From positions 133,997,073 to 134,061,072 of the forward strand of contig CM063502.1 in the NCBI GenBank assembly GCA_032207245.1: a stretch of 64,000 nt of DNA, given 5' to 3'. The DNA comes from Pardosa pseudoannulata. Lineage: Eukaryota > Arthropoda > Arachnida > Araneae > Lycosidae. Shown one piece after another: positions 23,063 to 56,773 of the stretch. The notes beneath the pieces were generated by a model. That model was given only the letters and a program-made list of their open reading frames with translations, was not told the origin of the DNA and searched no databases. The translations under genes were made by a program, and so were the position numbers. The stretch's first letter is position 1. The number at the start of each line of letters is the position of its first letter.

Positions 23063-25350
23063 GTATGGAATATATCTGCCATTTGAGGCTTAAGAGATCG
23101 TTTATCGGAACATTTGTTTGGCTAAATAAAATAATATTATTATTATATTTTTTTATCAGTTCTGACAATACTTTTGAATAAAGTCACTGTTGCGATTAAT
23201 AATTTATATTTATGTAACGATTGGTTTGACGAGTGAAAATTTTTGAGCGGTGCAAAAAATCTTATTTCGCAAGCTCCAGTTTCGTGTATTTTGTTCTTAC
23301 CGACGCACACGCATGTTTTGATCCTACATGGCTATCAAAACGTCTCGGAGACGTATGATCTCCCTTTTCTCACCCCCCCTCTTATACGCCAAGCTAGAGT
23401 TTATACAATATGAATTAAGTTATTTATGATCAACTGTTCGAAAGGTCTGGCAAACAAGATATCATTGCTTTGTACGATTAGTAAGTAAACATTATTTAAA
23501 TTTCTCTATACGTCTTTGGGACGTATCTGTAGCAATACACGCAAAAATTATCACGCACGTAAACAGTATAACGCACAGGCATGAACTTTGGCTCGTGGTT
23601 TTCTTCGTAATATTATGCAAAACTTTATAAATACCCTTTTCTTTCGAATTTCAAATTAGTTTTTGTTTATTAATTTATTCATTAATAATGTTAAATTGAT
23701 TATAATTTTTTGTTTCTGGCAACAATTTGTTTTATCTAATCAGTAGGGCTTTATAGGTGGTTACGTTTCTGCAACTCTGGTAGATGAACGTGTACCGTTC
23801 ATTTTATGAATTACTGTCGCCGTTACCTCTTTACATACTAAGCATCCTCAGGCCTTTCAACCTATAGAATTCTGTTTCTTGTGAGAGGTCAATTTGGAGA
23901 TTTTTTAGTACATAGAAAGTTTAGTATTTTATTTAAATTTACATTCTTTCTTTTTTGTATCGCAGATTATAGAAGATAATTTATTTGAACTAAAAATTGC
24001 CATGCATTTTAGAGTACTTTGTGTACATTTTTCTATTTCTAGAATTTATTGCTTGAAACAGATGGGATATAAGCCAGAAGCGACTTGTTTGTCTCTGTGC
24101 GAGGAATTCTTGTTACCTCAGATTACAACATTTGGTTACAAATTGTATTTTTGACAAGGAAGGATAATAATTTTTTTTATTACAAGGCAACAAGGCAATT
24201 TAAAAACAAATATCACCTATAAGTTTTTATTAATAAACAAAGGATATTTTAAGGGAAAAAAAAAACGCCGAGACAAGTACAACAAATTTGTTATTGAAAT
24301 GAAGCAAACAAACACAAAAATAATCTTCGCATTTGTAAATAGCTCAGCGATGGGTCCAAAAAATGATAGGATCCTAAAAGTAAATGAAGGAATCAAATAA
24401 GCTAGTTCATTTAAAACTTAACAAAATAATAATTTAATGGATTCTAAAGAAAGGAAGAGAAGATACACCTCTATTGCCAAGGCAGCAATTCCCCCCCCCC
24501 CGACGATTGGGCAAATACATAAGGGTCCTCTGCGAGGGGTTCATCCTCTACAGATTCTCAAGGGGGATTTAACAACAATGGAATAAAATTATAGAAATAT
24601 CTCGAATAATCATATGCATATTTTATTTAAAAATATAAAATTTCTGATTTTAAATACATCTAAATTTGGTTATATACTGGAAACTGACATATATTGATCG
24701 GAACCCAGGGAACAGTGTCGGGGCCCTTTAAAGTTATATATTTGCTTGCATGTGAAAATTAAATTTTTCCCCCTTCTTTTACTTATTTTTTATCTTGCTT
24801 TTATTTTTAAACATTTTTTTTTGCCCTTTTATTAATAAAAAAACTAACGTAGAAAAGCAACAAATTTGGAGCTAATTTGTTTATGAGAAATATGTAAAAT
24901 GAACTCTAATAAACTACATTTAAATGAAAAATGATCTTGATTAAATATAAATACATAGCTTAAATACATACATCTTGTATCTTGGTTGTATGATACACGC
25001 ATCCCGATTACACATTTTAAGAAACTCTCACTTAAAATTAGACATAAAAAATTTTTTGAATAAATATGCAACATTCCGTGGCGCCATAATAAAGGAGGCC
25101 GATATGAGCAACTCAACTATCAAAAAGTCAAAACTCGCTTCGGGCTTTTATCCAATCTGTACTAACTGCTTTTATGCAGGATTAAAAAAAATATTTACTT
25201 CATTCATTAACTTTGTATTTCATCAATATTTTAGCCTGATTTCACAGTCTTTTCAACTAGTTTATATCAAAACTTTACTTTACAAAAAGTACTCATTTTA
25301 CATGTATCATGCATTTTTCTTTTTCTATAAATGTAACGTATAATGTTTGA
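23063..25350. other. Intergenic stretch, no gene seen
   Basis: Slightly GC-richer at 23.2-23.9 kb. A C12 run lies near 24490. Short frames near 24844-25343 show no domain and overlap each other on both strands, so I do not call them. Confidence 0.45.
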
Positions 25351-25355
25351 AATTA

Positions 25356-25978
25356 AGAACCGCTGTATTTCAGTTGGCAAAAGTTTCGATCTCATAACGT
25401 GAGAACTGGAAGTTTGAGACTCGAGACTGCCTAAGATCTGACGTATTTGTTAGTGGTGGCTGAGGCACGTAAAATATGTTCGTGGTCGCAATGTCCCCCA
25501 AATTGAAAGGATACCTATGGAGGTGCAAACCAAGCCTGGGGGTTTTCTTCTGGTCTCTGCTTCGAGGACGTGGCGAGAGAAATGTTACTGCGTCCACAGC
25601 AATTCCTTAAGGTACACTTGCTTCCCTGGTGGTACTAAATGATTAACAGCTTTACAGCCATGTTTGGCAACCCCTTCGTGACCAACGTCTTGTATACGTG
25701 ACACAGCGATTTCACTCTTATCAGTCCAGCGTCGCCTCCAAGCGATGATCTCCGGTTGATATTGAGAGACCAGCGTTGCATATGTGTAATAGAAGATCTG
25801 AACGTTTTATTTTAATTTTTAAATGCTAGATTTAATTACTAGATGGCGTAAAGGGCAACTGTTTTCACAACAGTTGACTCGTACAGCATTTACGTGCTGC
25901 TCCTCAAGGGCTTAAAGATATCTGTCTGTATTTACTAGCTGCATTGGAAAGTTAAAAAAAAAAAAAAAAAAAAAAAAA
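25356..25978 (+). mobile_element. SINE family A, interrupted by a MITE
   Basis: A tRNA-like head (A-box-like tatttcagttgg near 25366, B-box-like agtttgagactcg near 25411) is followed by the family A body. The body breaks at about 25666 and resumes after 25915 (ctgtctgtatttactagctgcattggaaa), ending in an A-rich run at 25953-25978. The uninterrupted copy at 15.4 kb proves the split. Confidence 0.7.
25667..25915. mobile_element. piggyBac-like MITE, copy 2, inside SINE
   Basis: About 250 bp, clearly homologous to 14110-14382 throughout (shared ttgatattgagagaccagc and tagatttaattactagatgg). The right end keeps TTAA (25912-25915); the left TTAA has changed to GCAA. Confidence 0.65.
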
Positions 25979-28900
25979 TTGAACCTACAGCTCATCACTA
26001 ATAAAGTCAGACTATAATATTCAAGTTACTTAAATTTTAACATTCTTTTTGTACTCACAGGATTGCATAATAACTTAGATTTAAGATATTCAACCTTATA
26101 TATTCATCAGAGATGATTCAAGTGTTAATGGGTTAAAACCGATTCCGAATGACTACAAACTTTTCTTTAAGCACTAGGATTCATACCCAAAATTTCTGGT
26201 CGCCCTCACTGTAGCCTTAGCTTGACAGAAATAAATAATTAAATAGGCTCATATACAAGATCCTGTTTCAACTAAAAATCCAAGGTCACCAAATTGCAGA
26301 CTTTCCAATGTATTCGACTTTAAGTATATTTTTTATTTGTGAATCACTCCGAACAAATTAATCTCGGTGTAATATGCACTGCTATAAGAAAAACATCTGA
26401 TTAAACTAATATTAAATAAACGAGCAATTTAAACATTAAAATGTGTTTAAATATTTTTAATCTATCATCTAATGATTCTAAATTTGAATTTGAATTTTGA
26501 TTTTTATGATTTCAAAAGAATATTTAAGGAAAATAAAAGTCATTTTCCTCCATAATAGTAGTCTTTATTGAACAATAAAGTTGCACATACAAGTAAAAAA
26601 TTTAAATTATTACAAAATAACAAAACAATAACGTATGACAATAAATGACTGAAAATAGTGTACATGATTAAAAAATTATAACGATCAAAACTTCGATGAT
26701 TAATACAGAACAAACTGGCTTGCAATATTCTTTTATATACTTTCTCCATCATTTATACTTTGAAATTAAGGTGTCTCATACCTTCTAAAAGAAAATCAGT
26801 GTGTTTTGAAAGTTTGTCTGCTTAAATCTGTCACAAATTTCTAAATATTTAATAAAATTGTACAAATATCTATAAGATATTCAAGACTTGTTTTATGCAT
26901 TATAAAATTATAAAAATGTTCCCTTTAAATGATTACAATACAAGGGGAGAACAATTAATATAGAGGAAATTAAAACTTTGTTATATCCCTATCTGTAAGA
27001 TAAAAAACCTATTTGATCTAAATTTTAGTATTAGTGTATATATTTGTATTATCTATAGAATGGATTTATATCATATAGACAGTATAACAGTAAAGTTATT
27101 TTTATTGACTATTTAATTATAATTTCATTCTAGTTCTACTTTTTTTTTCAAATTTTAATTAGTTTTTGAGACTGTTATATCACATAGATTTCTATATTTT
27201 TGATTCATTCCGTAGTGGGCAGTTTTTAGATTGCTGTATATTAATTTATCAGGTGGACTACATTGCAAATTCCTTCTTCCGACTTCTAATGTATTAAATG
27301 CTTTATGTTTTTCATTATTATAAATTAGGACAAATAATTTCACGATTTTTTAAGTTTTAAAAAATATTTAAATGTGCCACAAATTTTGTATAATTTTAAT
27401 ACTTATTTAAAGAATTATGGCATACTGAACCAGATACAATTTCGTTGTACATGAAAAGTCGATTAGAAGGTATGTGATCCCTTAATCATTTCTTTTATTT
27501 ATGCATTTACAAAGAATTTGAATTGCATGCTATAACTTGTCTAAAATTAACATGATTAACGGAAAATCAATGCGCAATCTTTCAGTCTAGCTTTTCTGCG
27601 CTTATTAAAATTATGGAAAATCATTTAACTCATCTTTGTCTGTACTCCTAGTTCCTATATTTCAGCTGTGTAGTTCCAAGAACAAGAAATGCTATTAATG
27701 CTTCATGATTTCATATAGATTTGTAATTTAAAAAAATGTAGAGATTTAGAGTAGAGATGAAACAGGGACAAAACTTTTATTACTGATAAATTGCGAGGCA
27801 TATTTTTACAACATAATGTAAGCAAAAAGTATTTTTATTTAAATGTTGATAAAAGAAAGACCTATTACAATGCTTGAATTTAGAATAGCTGTAGATTTAA
27901 AATGTATAGAATTGAATTCGTTTAGCAGTTGAAAATTCAAAAATTAGCATAATAATTGTTTGTAGACATTCTCCACGATTTGGAAAACACACAAAAACGT
28001 TTAAGAAATGATATTTTCATACCTTTACATATTAAAATGAAAATAATAACTTAAAAGTGTTGATGTCGGGAATAAAATTTTGATGAATATATATATGAAT
28101 GAATGCAAATGTAGAACAAAATACATATAAATAAACCCATTTGATAAATATTTTATATGAAATAATTTACAAATACAGTTTCAGAAATTCAGGTAATTAT
28201 TAAGTGCTTAGTCAGCTGTATAAACACAAAATATAAGGTACAGAACAACACAGAAGACGAATAGTTTAGAATTCAGGCGTATTAAAAATAGCTTTTATAA
28301 TAATTTGGCTTTCCTTATTTCATTTTTATAAATCCATTTCTACGCACAAATTTAAATGAATATAAATATATAACAAAAACACCCAACAACTGAAAGGCGA
28401 TTTTCTTTCTTTTATTCTCAAGCTGTAAATGAGATAAAACAATATGCTGGATTTCAGAAAATGAACTATTTGAGGTTTAAAGTTCATTCAATTTTATACA
28501 TGTTCATTCACTTTACTACTTTTAACAAAAACGTGTTTCTATGACATATTTTAATACCAACATATTTTACTCTTTTAGTTTCTAACAATTATTGAGAGTT
28601 GTTATGGGAAAGGTTTATATTATACAACAATAATAAAACCTACTGGATAAAATGTCCTTTATAAAACATTTTTAGAATATATGAATAATATTATGTAAAG
28701 AATTCAATCCCAATAAATATAGCATAGTCAAAATTTATTAAAATTGCTGTTAAATGTTTTGTGGAATTCAGCTGATGTAAAGATGTAAACAAACATTAAA
28801 GTTTTATTTTTACGAATTTTTGAAAAAGGAACAATATTTTAAAAAATATTAATTGTTATGTTTTTCATTGAATGGTTTTATACAAATATGGACTCTGTTA

Positions 28901-30069
28901 ACTAAGATTTGAAAAGTTTTTTTTTATTGAAACTAGACCTTCAGTAATCAAAGTGCATAGCAAATTACTGTTTATTAATATTAATGAGAAATTTTAGTAC
29001 GTTAGTGAAAGTGTTTCTAAATATTTAAATGGCACATTAAAAACTTTGTTTTGTGTCTTTTATAGCAAATTAAGATAAAGTACAGAACAGTATTATATTA
29101 ATATGCTTATGACAAAACTATTCAAAAATCTTTGTTAGAGTTTGAACAGAAATTTATTCAGTTCGGTTAAACTGGGCTAAAATAAACTTAAAATGATTTA
29201 TATGCCCAATTTGCTTCAAATATTCAGTCTTAATGGAAGAAAAGGTGTAATTTTCAGCAAAATAGAAAGCACTGATTTTATTAACTATATCATAAAAATG
29301 TTCACATTGCTTGAAAATAAATAATAAGTCCGGTTTGCAAGTCGTGATTAATTTTCTTAAAATTATAAAGGAGAAATAGTAATTTAATGTACTTTGATAT
29401 TGTGTTTCGTTGACTAAAGAAAAGATACACTATTCCTCTACACGTTGTCAAGTACAAATATGGACAAATTAAGAACTTAAAGAAAGAAATATTAAAATTG
29501 AACGTTTAATATTTTATTAAATACTTCTTTGAGAAACTCATAAGAAAAATATTAACTGACAATTTATATAAAATAAGCACAGGAAAAGAAAATGTTGGTG
29601 ATTCATATTTAAACTATAATATAGTAAATGCAGAAAAATATATAATAATTCATGGGTCATGATCGTCACAACTTTATTTGTGTAAAATATTAGATGTAAT
29701 ATTCATCCACTGAAACCAACTTTTATATTATTAGTGTAACTTAGGTTTAAGTCAGAAGCATTCATAAACAAGACAATTTACTGCTGATAATAACAATCAT
29801 AAATATATTAAATAAACCCCCAATTATTAAATAAATTACCATATAACAGTTTATCGGATTTTTTTTATTAATTGAATCTTTATACAGTAATTTAATTTAA
29901 AAATAAATAGAAATGTTCATCTAACCAGTTATGGCGATCAACTTTAATGCATTTTGAGATTTTTTAGACCAACAGGTGCTATAAAAATATTTTTGTGATG
30001 CTTAAAACTATATATTTAATTACCCTGAAAAAACCAGTTTATTAATGGTTATTAATGGCTCAATACAAG
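25979..30069. other. Long AT-rich stretch, no gene seen
   Basis: I found no exon with good splice sites, no repeat family and no transposon signature. Open frames here are short and AT-biased. Confidence 0.5.
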
Positions 30070-32717
30070 TCAAATTTGTAAAATAAATTTAAAAGGAAAT
30101 AGTTTTAGTGTTTTTAAATTTTGATTGTGTTTGTATTGCTATGAAACATTTTGTCTAAAACGGGGAATATTGATATTTTAATAAATTAAAAAAAATATTA
30201 TTGTGAAAAATGGAGATGTCTTTTGGTTTCTTAATTTGCTTTAAAACCGTAAAAACCCATTCATAATTGGGGCTAGCACTTTTCTCGATATTACTTTTAA
30301 AAGAAATTTAAAAGAAAATAGCTTTAGTGTTTTTAAATTTTGATTGTGTTTGTATTGCTATGAAACATTTTGTCTAAAACGGGGAATATTGATATTTTAA
30401 TAAATTAAAAAAAATATTATTGTGAAAAATGGAGATGTCTTTTGGTTTCTTAATTTGCTTTAAAACCGTAAAACCCATTCATAATTGGGGTTAGCAGTTT
30501 TCTCGATATTACTTTTAAAAGAAATTTAAAAGAAAATAGCTTTAGTGTTTTTAAATTTTGATTGTGTTTGTATTGCTATGAACCCTTTTGTCTAAAATAG
30601 GGAATATTTATATTTCAATAAATTAAAAAAATATTGTGAAAAATGGAGATGTCTTTTGGTTTCTTAATTTGCTTTAAAACCGTAAAACCCATTCATAATT
30701 GGGGTTAGCACTTTTCTCGATATTACTTTTAAAAGAAATTTAAAAGAAAATTGCTTTAGTGTTTTTAAATTGTGATTATGTCTATATTATTGTTATGAAC
30801 TTTTTTGTTTTAAACAGGGAATATTGATATTTTAATACATTTAAAAAATATCATTGTGAATTATGAAGATGTCTTTTTGGTTCCTTAAGTTTTTTTACAA
30901 CCATAAAACCCATCCATAATTGGGAGTACCCCTTTTCTGGATATTATTTGTAAAATAAATTTAAAAGAAAGTTGCTTTAGTGTTTTTAAATTTTGATTAT
31001 GTCAATATTATTGTTATGAACTTTTTTGTATAAATAAGGGAATATTGATATTTTAATACATTAAAAAAATATTATTGTGAAATATGAAGATGTCTTTTTG
31101 GTGCCTTAAGTTGCTTTAAAACCGTAAAACTCATCCATAATTGGGGGTATCCCTTTTCTCGATATTATTTGTAAAATAAATTTAAAAGAAAGTTGCTTTA
31201 GTGTTTTTAAGTTTTGATTATGTCAATATTATTGTTATGAACTTTTTTGTTTTAAACAGGGAATATTGATATTTTAATACATTTAAAAAATATCATTGTG
31301 AATTATGAAGATGTCTTTTTGGTTCCTTAAGTTTTTTTACAACCATAAAACCCATCCATAATTGGGAGTACCCCTTTTCTGGATATTATTTGTAAAATAA
31401 ATTTAAAAGAAAGTTGCTTTAGTGTTTTTAAATTTTGATTATGTCAATATTATTGTTATGAACTTTTTTGTATAAATAAGGGAATATTGATATTTTAATA
31501 CATTAAAAAAATATTATTGTGAAATATGAAGATGTCTTTTTGGTGCCTTAAGTTGCTTTAAAACCGTAAAACTCATCCATAATTGGGGGTATCCCTTTTC
31601 TCGATATTATTTGTAAAATAAATTTAAAAGAAAGTTGCTTTAGTGTTTTTAAGTTTTGATTGTGTGTATATTATTGTTATGTATATTTTTGTTTAAAACA
31701 GGTATAACTGATATTTTAATACATTTAACAAAAATATTATTGTGAAAAATGCAGATGTCTTTTGGTTTTAATTTGCTTTAAAACCGTAAAAACCAACCAT
31801 AATTGGGGTTATAGCTTTTCTTGATATTATTTGTAAAATAAATTTAAAAGAAAATTGCTTTAGTGTTTTTAAATTTTGATTGTGTATATATTACTGTTAT
31901 GAATCTTTTTGTTTTAAACAGGGAAAATTGATATTTTAATACATTTTAAAAATATTATTGTGAATTATGAAGATGTCTTTTTGGTTCCTTAAATTGTTTT
32001 AAAACCGTAAAACCCATCCATAATTGGAGTTAGCTCTTTTTTCGATATTATTTGTAAAATAAATTTAAAAGAAAGTTGCTTTAGTGTTTTTAAATTTTGA
32101 TTATGTGTATATTATTGTTATGTACCTTTTTGTTTAAAGCAGGGAATACTGATATTTTAATACATTTAGCAAAAATATTACTGTAAAAAATGCAGATGTC
32201 TTTTGGTTCCTTCATTTGCTTTAAAACCTTAAAAACCATCCATAATTAGGGGTACCGCTTTTCTCGATATTATTTGTAAAATAAATTTAAAAGAAAATTG
32301 CTTTTGTGTTTTTAAATTTTGATTGTGTGTATGTTATTGTTATGCACCTTTTTGTTTAAAACAGGGATAACTGATATTGTAATACATTTAACAAAAATAT
32401 TATTGTGAAAAATGCAGATGTCTTTTGGTTCCTTCATTTGCTTTAAAACTGTAAAACCCATCCATAATTGAGGTTAGGGCTTTTCTTGATATTATTTGTA
32501 AAATAAATTTAAAATAAATTGCTTTAGTGATTTCAAACTTTGATTCTGTATATATTATTGTTATGAATCTTTTTGTTTTAAACAGGGAATATTGATATTT
32601 TAATACATTTTAAAAAATACTGTGAAATATGAAGATGTCTTTTTGGTGCCTTAAGTTGCTTTAAAACTGTAAAAAACCCAACCATGATTGGAATTAGCAG
32701 TTTTCTCGATATTATTC
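30070..32717. repeat. Satellite-like tandem array, ~220-bp unit, about 12 copies
   Basis: The landmark gctttagtg ends at 30329, 30547, 30761, 30982, 31203, 31424, 31645, 31865, 32086, 32308 (variant) and 32529, with a variant at 30110, giving periods of 214-222 bp. Each unit contains tttttaaattttgattgtg, an ATTATTGTGAA block, agatgtctttt and a short cccatccataattggg dyad. Copies 2-4 form one similar group; a 442-bp two-unit block near 30775-31215 is repeated almost exactly at 31217-31657. No coding. Confidence 0.92.
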
Positions 32718-33580
32718 TGAATTTAATTTCCATATCCTATTTACTCTTCTCCATTTATTCTTAATTTAATATCCCTATCCCATGTGCAATTTCATATCCA
32801 TTCCTCATATTATTCTCAATTTAACCTCTAAATTACTGATATCTAAGAAAGAAATTAAGACTGGCTTAAAAATATAAAAATAATCAAAATGAAAATAAAA
32901 AAATCAGTTGTAGATGGATTAGAGAACTTTTGAAGTTCACGAAATTCTAATATGACTGCTGAGTACCAATCGAAAAGGCGACCTGGTATGACTAGTTGAT
33001 CATTCCTGCTGTAAATGCATGCCAAACAGTTCTGATACCACCAACCGAAAGTGTTAACTAACAGATAATGCTAATAATTCATCTATTAAAACATGAAGTG
33101 TTATCATACAAATGTTAAAACATATTCAAGTATTTATTTATGAGATTTAAAATTTAAATGTAATAACTTCAAACTTAAATATGATTGTCTTTTTAAAAAA
33201 GTGCGTGTGCTTTAATTATATTTTATAATATTATGAATGAACTTCGGTTCGAGAGTGAATATTAATTTAAAAAATATGCATTAATTAAAATTGTGCATTT
33301 GAATGATCTCAATCACAGTTAAGTTAAACGTATAAGAGAGGTTCCAAGCTCTTCAGTATCTTTTAATTGGCAGAATTTCAAGTTCGTTCAAGACATAAAA
33401 ATATTATTATTTCCATAGATTGAATTCTAATCATAAAATGACTTAATTTAACTTTTCAGAAATTTGAATAATTTGTAATAAATATAACTGTCTTAATTCA
33501 ATGCTCATATGCTAACAGATACATGCTAAGGGTGTTTGTTCACACATTTTTGTAACGATTTCGACTTTTTCCATAAACTT
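32718..33580. other. AT-rich spacer, no gene seen
   Basis: It follows the satellite array and contains no coding or repeat pattern that I can support. Confidence 0.45.
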
Positions 33581-33589
33581 AAAATTAAA

Positions 33590-34740
33590 TGTTAAAATAA
33601 ATACATGACCGACAAATGGAAGAAGGATTTAAATATAGTCTGCAGCATTAAAATATTTTGGGCTTTAAAATTTGGTTGGAAAAGAAATAATGGACTAAAG
33701 GATATAGTTTTGCGCTTTCTGAAAAAAGAATCTCTTTCTCGATTATAGATCCGATAAAAGATTGAAAAGCGTGGTTTTAATATCTCTACACTTAAAATAA
33801 GCGATTTAATTAATAAAAAATGAAAGAAACGTCAATGTTTACTCTTTTCAGGGAAAGAAAAAAAAAGTATACCCAACATAAGTACGTACATCCGTTATTA
33901 AACTAAAATTGCATCTTATGTTTTAAGAGAAAATCCAAACCCCCAAAGAGCTATTGCAAAATCTTTAAATATTTCTGTAGACTCTGTGAACAAAACTATA
34001 ATATCAGATTTGAAGATAATCAAAGCAAACAAACAAACAAAAAAAAATAACATGATGTATACGGCCTAACGTGGAAACATATTTCTCAGTGTAAGACTAT
34101 GTGCAGATTGTTCTATGAAAATTATTTGACAGGTGGAAAAGGGAAATGTATAGTTACAATTCATGAGGCATAGATTTACTTATCTGATTCCAATAAAAAA
34201 GATCGATTTACTACCGAAAAAGAATTAAAATGTTAGTTCAGAGAAAACAAAGTTTTGTTAAAGGTTTTATGTTTATTACTGGATTCTATTTTAAAGGAAA
34301 ACTTAAAACAATGAAAGTAGAAACAAACATCAAATCTAACTTGGATTACTCGAAATATATTTTAACAACTATTTTCTAAGAAATTCTATCCCTTTGCCCA
34401 GACAATCTTCGCTTTGTTAGTTTCCATGAGGATACGGCTAAAAGCCATACCTCTAAATCTACTGCTTTATTTTTTCTTTAAAAGGAGAAATGAAACTGGA
34501 ATTGAAGCTCTTACTTTTAAATGCTTTTCACCCAAGTTTCCTGACATATCTTCCACGAATTACTATGCATTTAAGCTTTTAAAACAAGTTTTTTATAAGC
34601 GAGTTCAAGCTTATAACACGTTTGCTAATATATATAGTAGTTAACAAGTTCTTTATATATTTTTCCCAAAAAATTGTATGGTCCAGGAAAGAACGTGAAG
34701 GAGGAGTGGCACAAAATAAACTTCGATGTTTCAAAAAATC
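33590..34740 (+). pseudogene. Mariner-like transposase relic
   Basis: Fragments in shifting frames follow mariner order. VLRENPNPQRAIAKSLNIS is the helix-turn-helix region. GKGKCIVTIHEA, then a stop, then IYLSDSNK sits at the first catalytic Asp, which is lost. GFMFITGFYF comes next. FHEDTAKSHTSKST corresponds to the second Asp region. FPDISSTNYYAFKLLKQVF corresponds to the third-acid region, with Asn where an acidic residue is expected. The tail reads WHKINFDVSKN. Inactive. Terminal repeats were not identified. Confidence 0.75.
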
Positions 34741-34958
34741 AGGGCTTCGAACCAAAACTGCACCAAAAACCGTTATTTTGGTTGGAACGAAAACCGAAAC
34801 TGAACCGAAAAAATGTCGGTTTATTTCTGTTCGATATATTTTCAGTCATTTTTTTACTTTAACCAACTTTTCAATATTTTCTAATTTAACGTCACACATA
34901 TAATTATCGCCATTGCATGGGCATTGCTTCTCGATTCCCTGTTTTAATGTTCACAGAT

Positions 34959-35020
34959 ACTTCATAAATTTGAGGACAGACGGACGGATAACAGGCTAAT
35001 ATTATATAGGGGATGATAAA
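34959..35020. repeat. Dispersed repeat shared with 62.3 kb
   Basis: The sequence around ttcataaatttgaggacaga, cggac and ctaatattatataggggatg is repeated in inverse orientation at 62295-62358. It is perhaps the terminus of a helentron-like element (inference). Confidence 0.45.
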
Positions 35021-37365
35021 TCTACAAAAAGACTGCCCCACTAAACATACCAGAAAATAAAATTCGTATATTTGTTTATATATACATACACATAAATATC
35101 TTCTGCAAAATCACTACAAAAATGTGTGAACATCCTCTATAAAACCTTGTAATGAAGAAATATTATATTGAAGACAAAAATAAATAAACAATTAAATAAA
35201 ACTAAAGCTTTAGACATTCAAACAAATCACTAAGTTACTTTTCATTACACTTTCGGTGTCAGTTCAATGAGATATATATTTATTTGACCTCCTCGTCCTT
35301 ACACAGATTATTTAAAGTTTGGGTTTAAATATTTATGGAAATGGTTTGCTTGATACAAATTGGTAGAAAAGTACAGACGTACTAACTATTATCATTACTG
35401 AAATTTCAAATTTTATGATATTCAAATTTTAACTTCTAGAAATGTTTAAAAAATTTCAAAATGTGTCATGTTAATGATATAGAAATATTTTAGCCAAATG
35501 TGATTTTGTTTATGATTTTTCTGACCTCTGGACATATCTATTTATACATAATTCTGATCATCTCTTTCAAATTTTATAAAAAGTTTTTTAACAGTAATAT
35601 GCGATAATTCACTATCTACGTTTAGAGAGGGCTACAGCGACCTAAGTGATCAAAATCTAAGTATCGTATCATAGAAATTTGGGACATCACAGTCATATCG
35701 CTTACAAACTACAAAAGAGCTGAAGTCAACCAATATAAAGTTAAAATAACTATTTAAAAAAATAAAGCCATATTGCTTTACGAAAGTAATTTTTCATGAT
35801 TAGTTTTAACTAAAATGATTTTTATTTCTTGTTTTGGGGTTAATCAAATTCATTAAGAGAATTTTTATTTCATTCTTGTTTTGTGGTTAATCAAATTCAT
35901 TAAGAGAATTTTTAGTTTCAAACATCAAGAATAGTAAAATAGTTTCAATTTTTCTAAAAATAATGAAAATATGTATTTCGTTACTGAAAATTTATTAGTT
36001 ATTTTAGTTATCAAGGGAAACAAACAAATTTAATAAAATCACAGTTTTATGTAACATGATACACTAGAGTGAATTGACGAAAAGGACAAAAAAGCTTTTT
36101 TGTACATTATTTAAGAACTCGATATGAAGGGAGCAATATTTTTAAGATTTATAAACATGTTTAGATATAAATGCATACAAAATATATATTTATGGCATCT
36201 ACCGAAACATTTCTGTTTGAACGTAAAAGCTATTAAAAAGCAAACAATGAGCTACTTAATCAAGCTAAGTTTTAGATCGCAAATCTTCACAGCTCAGAGA
36301 GACATTCAATTTGAAAGGTACTATTGATTCAGTACTTAAGTAATAGCATCACGGAGATTTATAAACCTTGTTCGCATTGCATACAAAAATTAGCATTAGT
36401 TTCTTTTAAAGAATTCGTGAATTATTGTTTACACTTTTCATTTTAAACAAATGATTATAAAGTACAAATATAAATACAAGAATCATGAAAAACACTTTGA
36501 ATTTGGGTTTAAGCAAAAAAATACCCAAACACATCCTATTTATTTGAATTAAAAAATCAAATAACATTTTATAACTATCAGAACTGATTTAGTCGACGTG
36601 ACACTGCTGAAAGGCTATATCAGTTATAAGTAATTACTGATAAAATAACAGTTTTATTTTTCATTATTGCTCTTAATGTATGCATTTGTGAAAATGATTT
36701 GGCATTACAAAAACTATAGGGTTATTTAATATAGATGTACTGATAAAGCATGATGCGAACATGGTCCGACGCTTGCTTGCTACAAGGGGAAAGAATTGAA
36801 AATATCGTATTCAGTGAATATTTTGTAACACAACAGTAATTAGAAAAGATTGACGAAAACACATTTAGATCACATTACATACATAGGTATCATACTCAAC
36901 AGACCAACATGTACATCACAACCATGATATTCACGTGATGGCACCACATAGCAGCCTTGACTATGTGCGTTTAAAAGTGGAAAATTAACATTTTCTCGTG
37001 TAAAAGGTCGTTAAAAAATATAAATGCCAATTGCAACTAAAAGCATCCTCTTCAGGAGTGCAATTTTTTAAATTTCCATTGATTGTCTTCCTAAGCTTAT
37101 TGTTGTCTTTACAAGTTGTGATCTTCCCGGTGGGCTGAATAACAAATAAATACTTAGAAGAATGATTATTTTCAATAACTTTTCTCTGATTATTCAGGCG
37201 TAATCTAAGATAACATTAATTTTTACTTACAGCTGCTTATATGTATTTTTTAAAAACCTTTTTCTGTCTTTCTCGTCGAGCTAAATATTTCTAGACCACA
37301 TGCCTCGACGAAAGTTACTCTCTTTTCCTAAGTTTTTAAGGCATCAATAATTAAGCTTGTAGGCT
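35021..37365. other. Spacer and possible 3' UTR of the SV2-like gene
   Basis: AT-rich. A 56-bp block is duplicated at about 35818-35920 (ggttaatcaaattcattaag twice). On the minus strand AATAAA occurs near 36651 and 36545, either of which could end the SV2-like transcript. No coding signal was seen. Confidence 0.4.

Positions 37366-56773
<19,408 letters not shown>

Noticed and set aside
24844..25343. Overlapping frames of 90 and 122 codons on opposite strands
   Set aside because: Chance frames in AT-rich DNA; no domain or splice signals.
34740..34830. Coding frames over an AACCGAA-rich stretch
   Set aside because: Low-complexity repeated ccgaaa/accaaaa sequence explains the frames.
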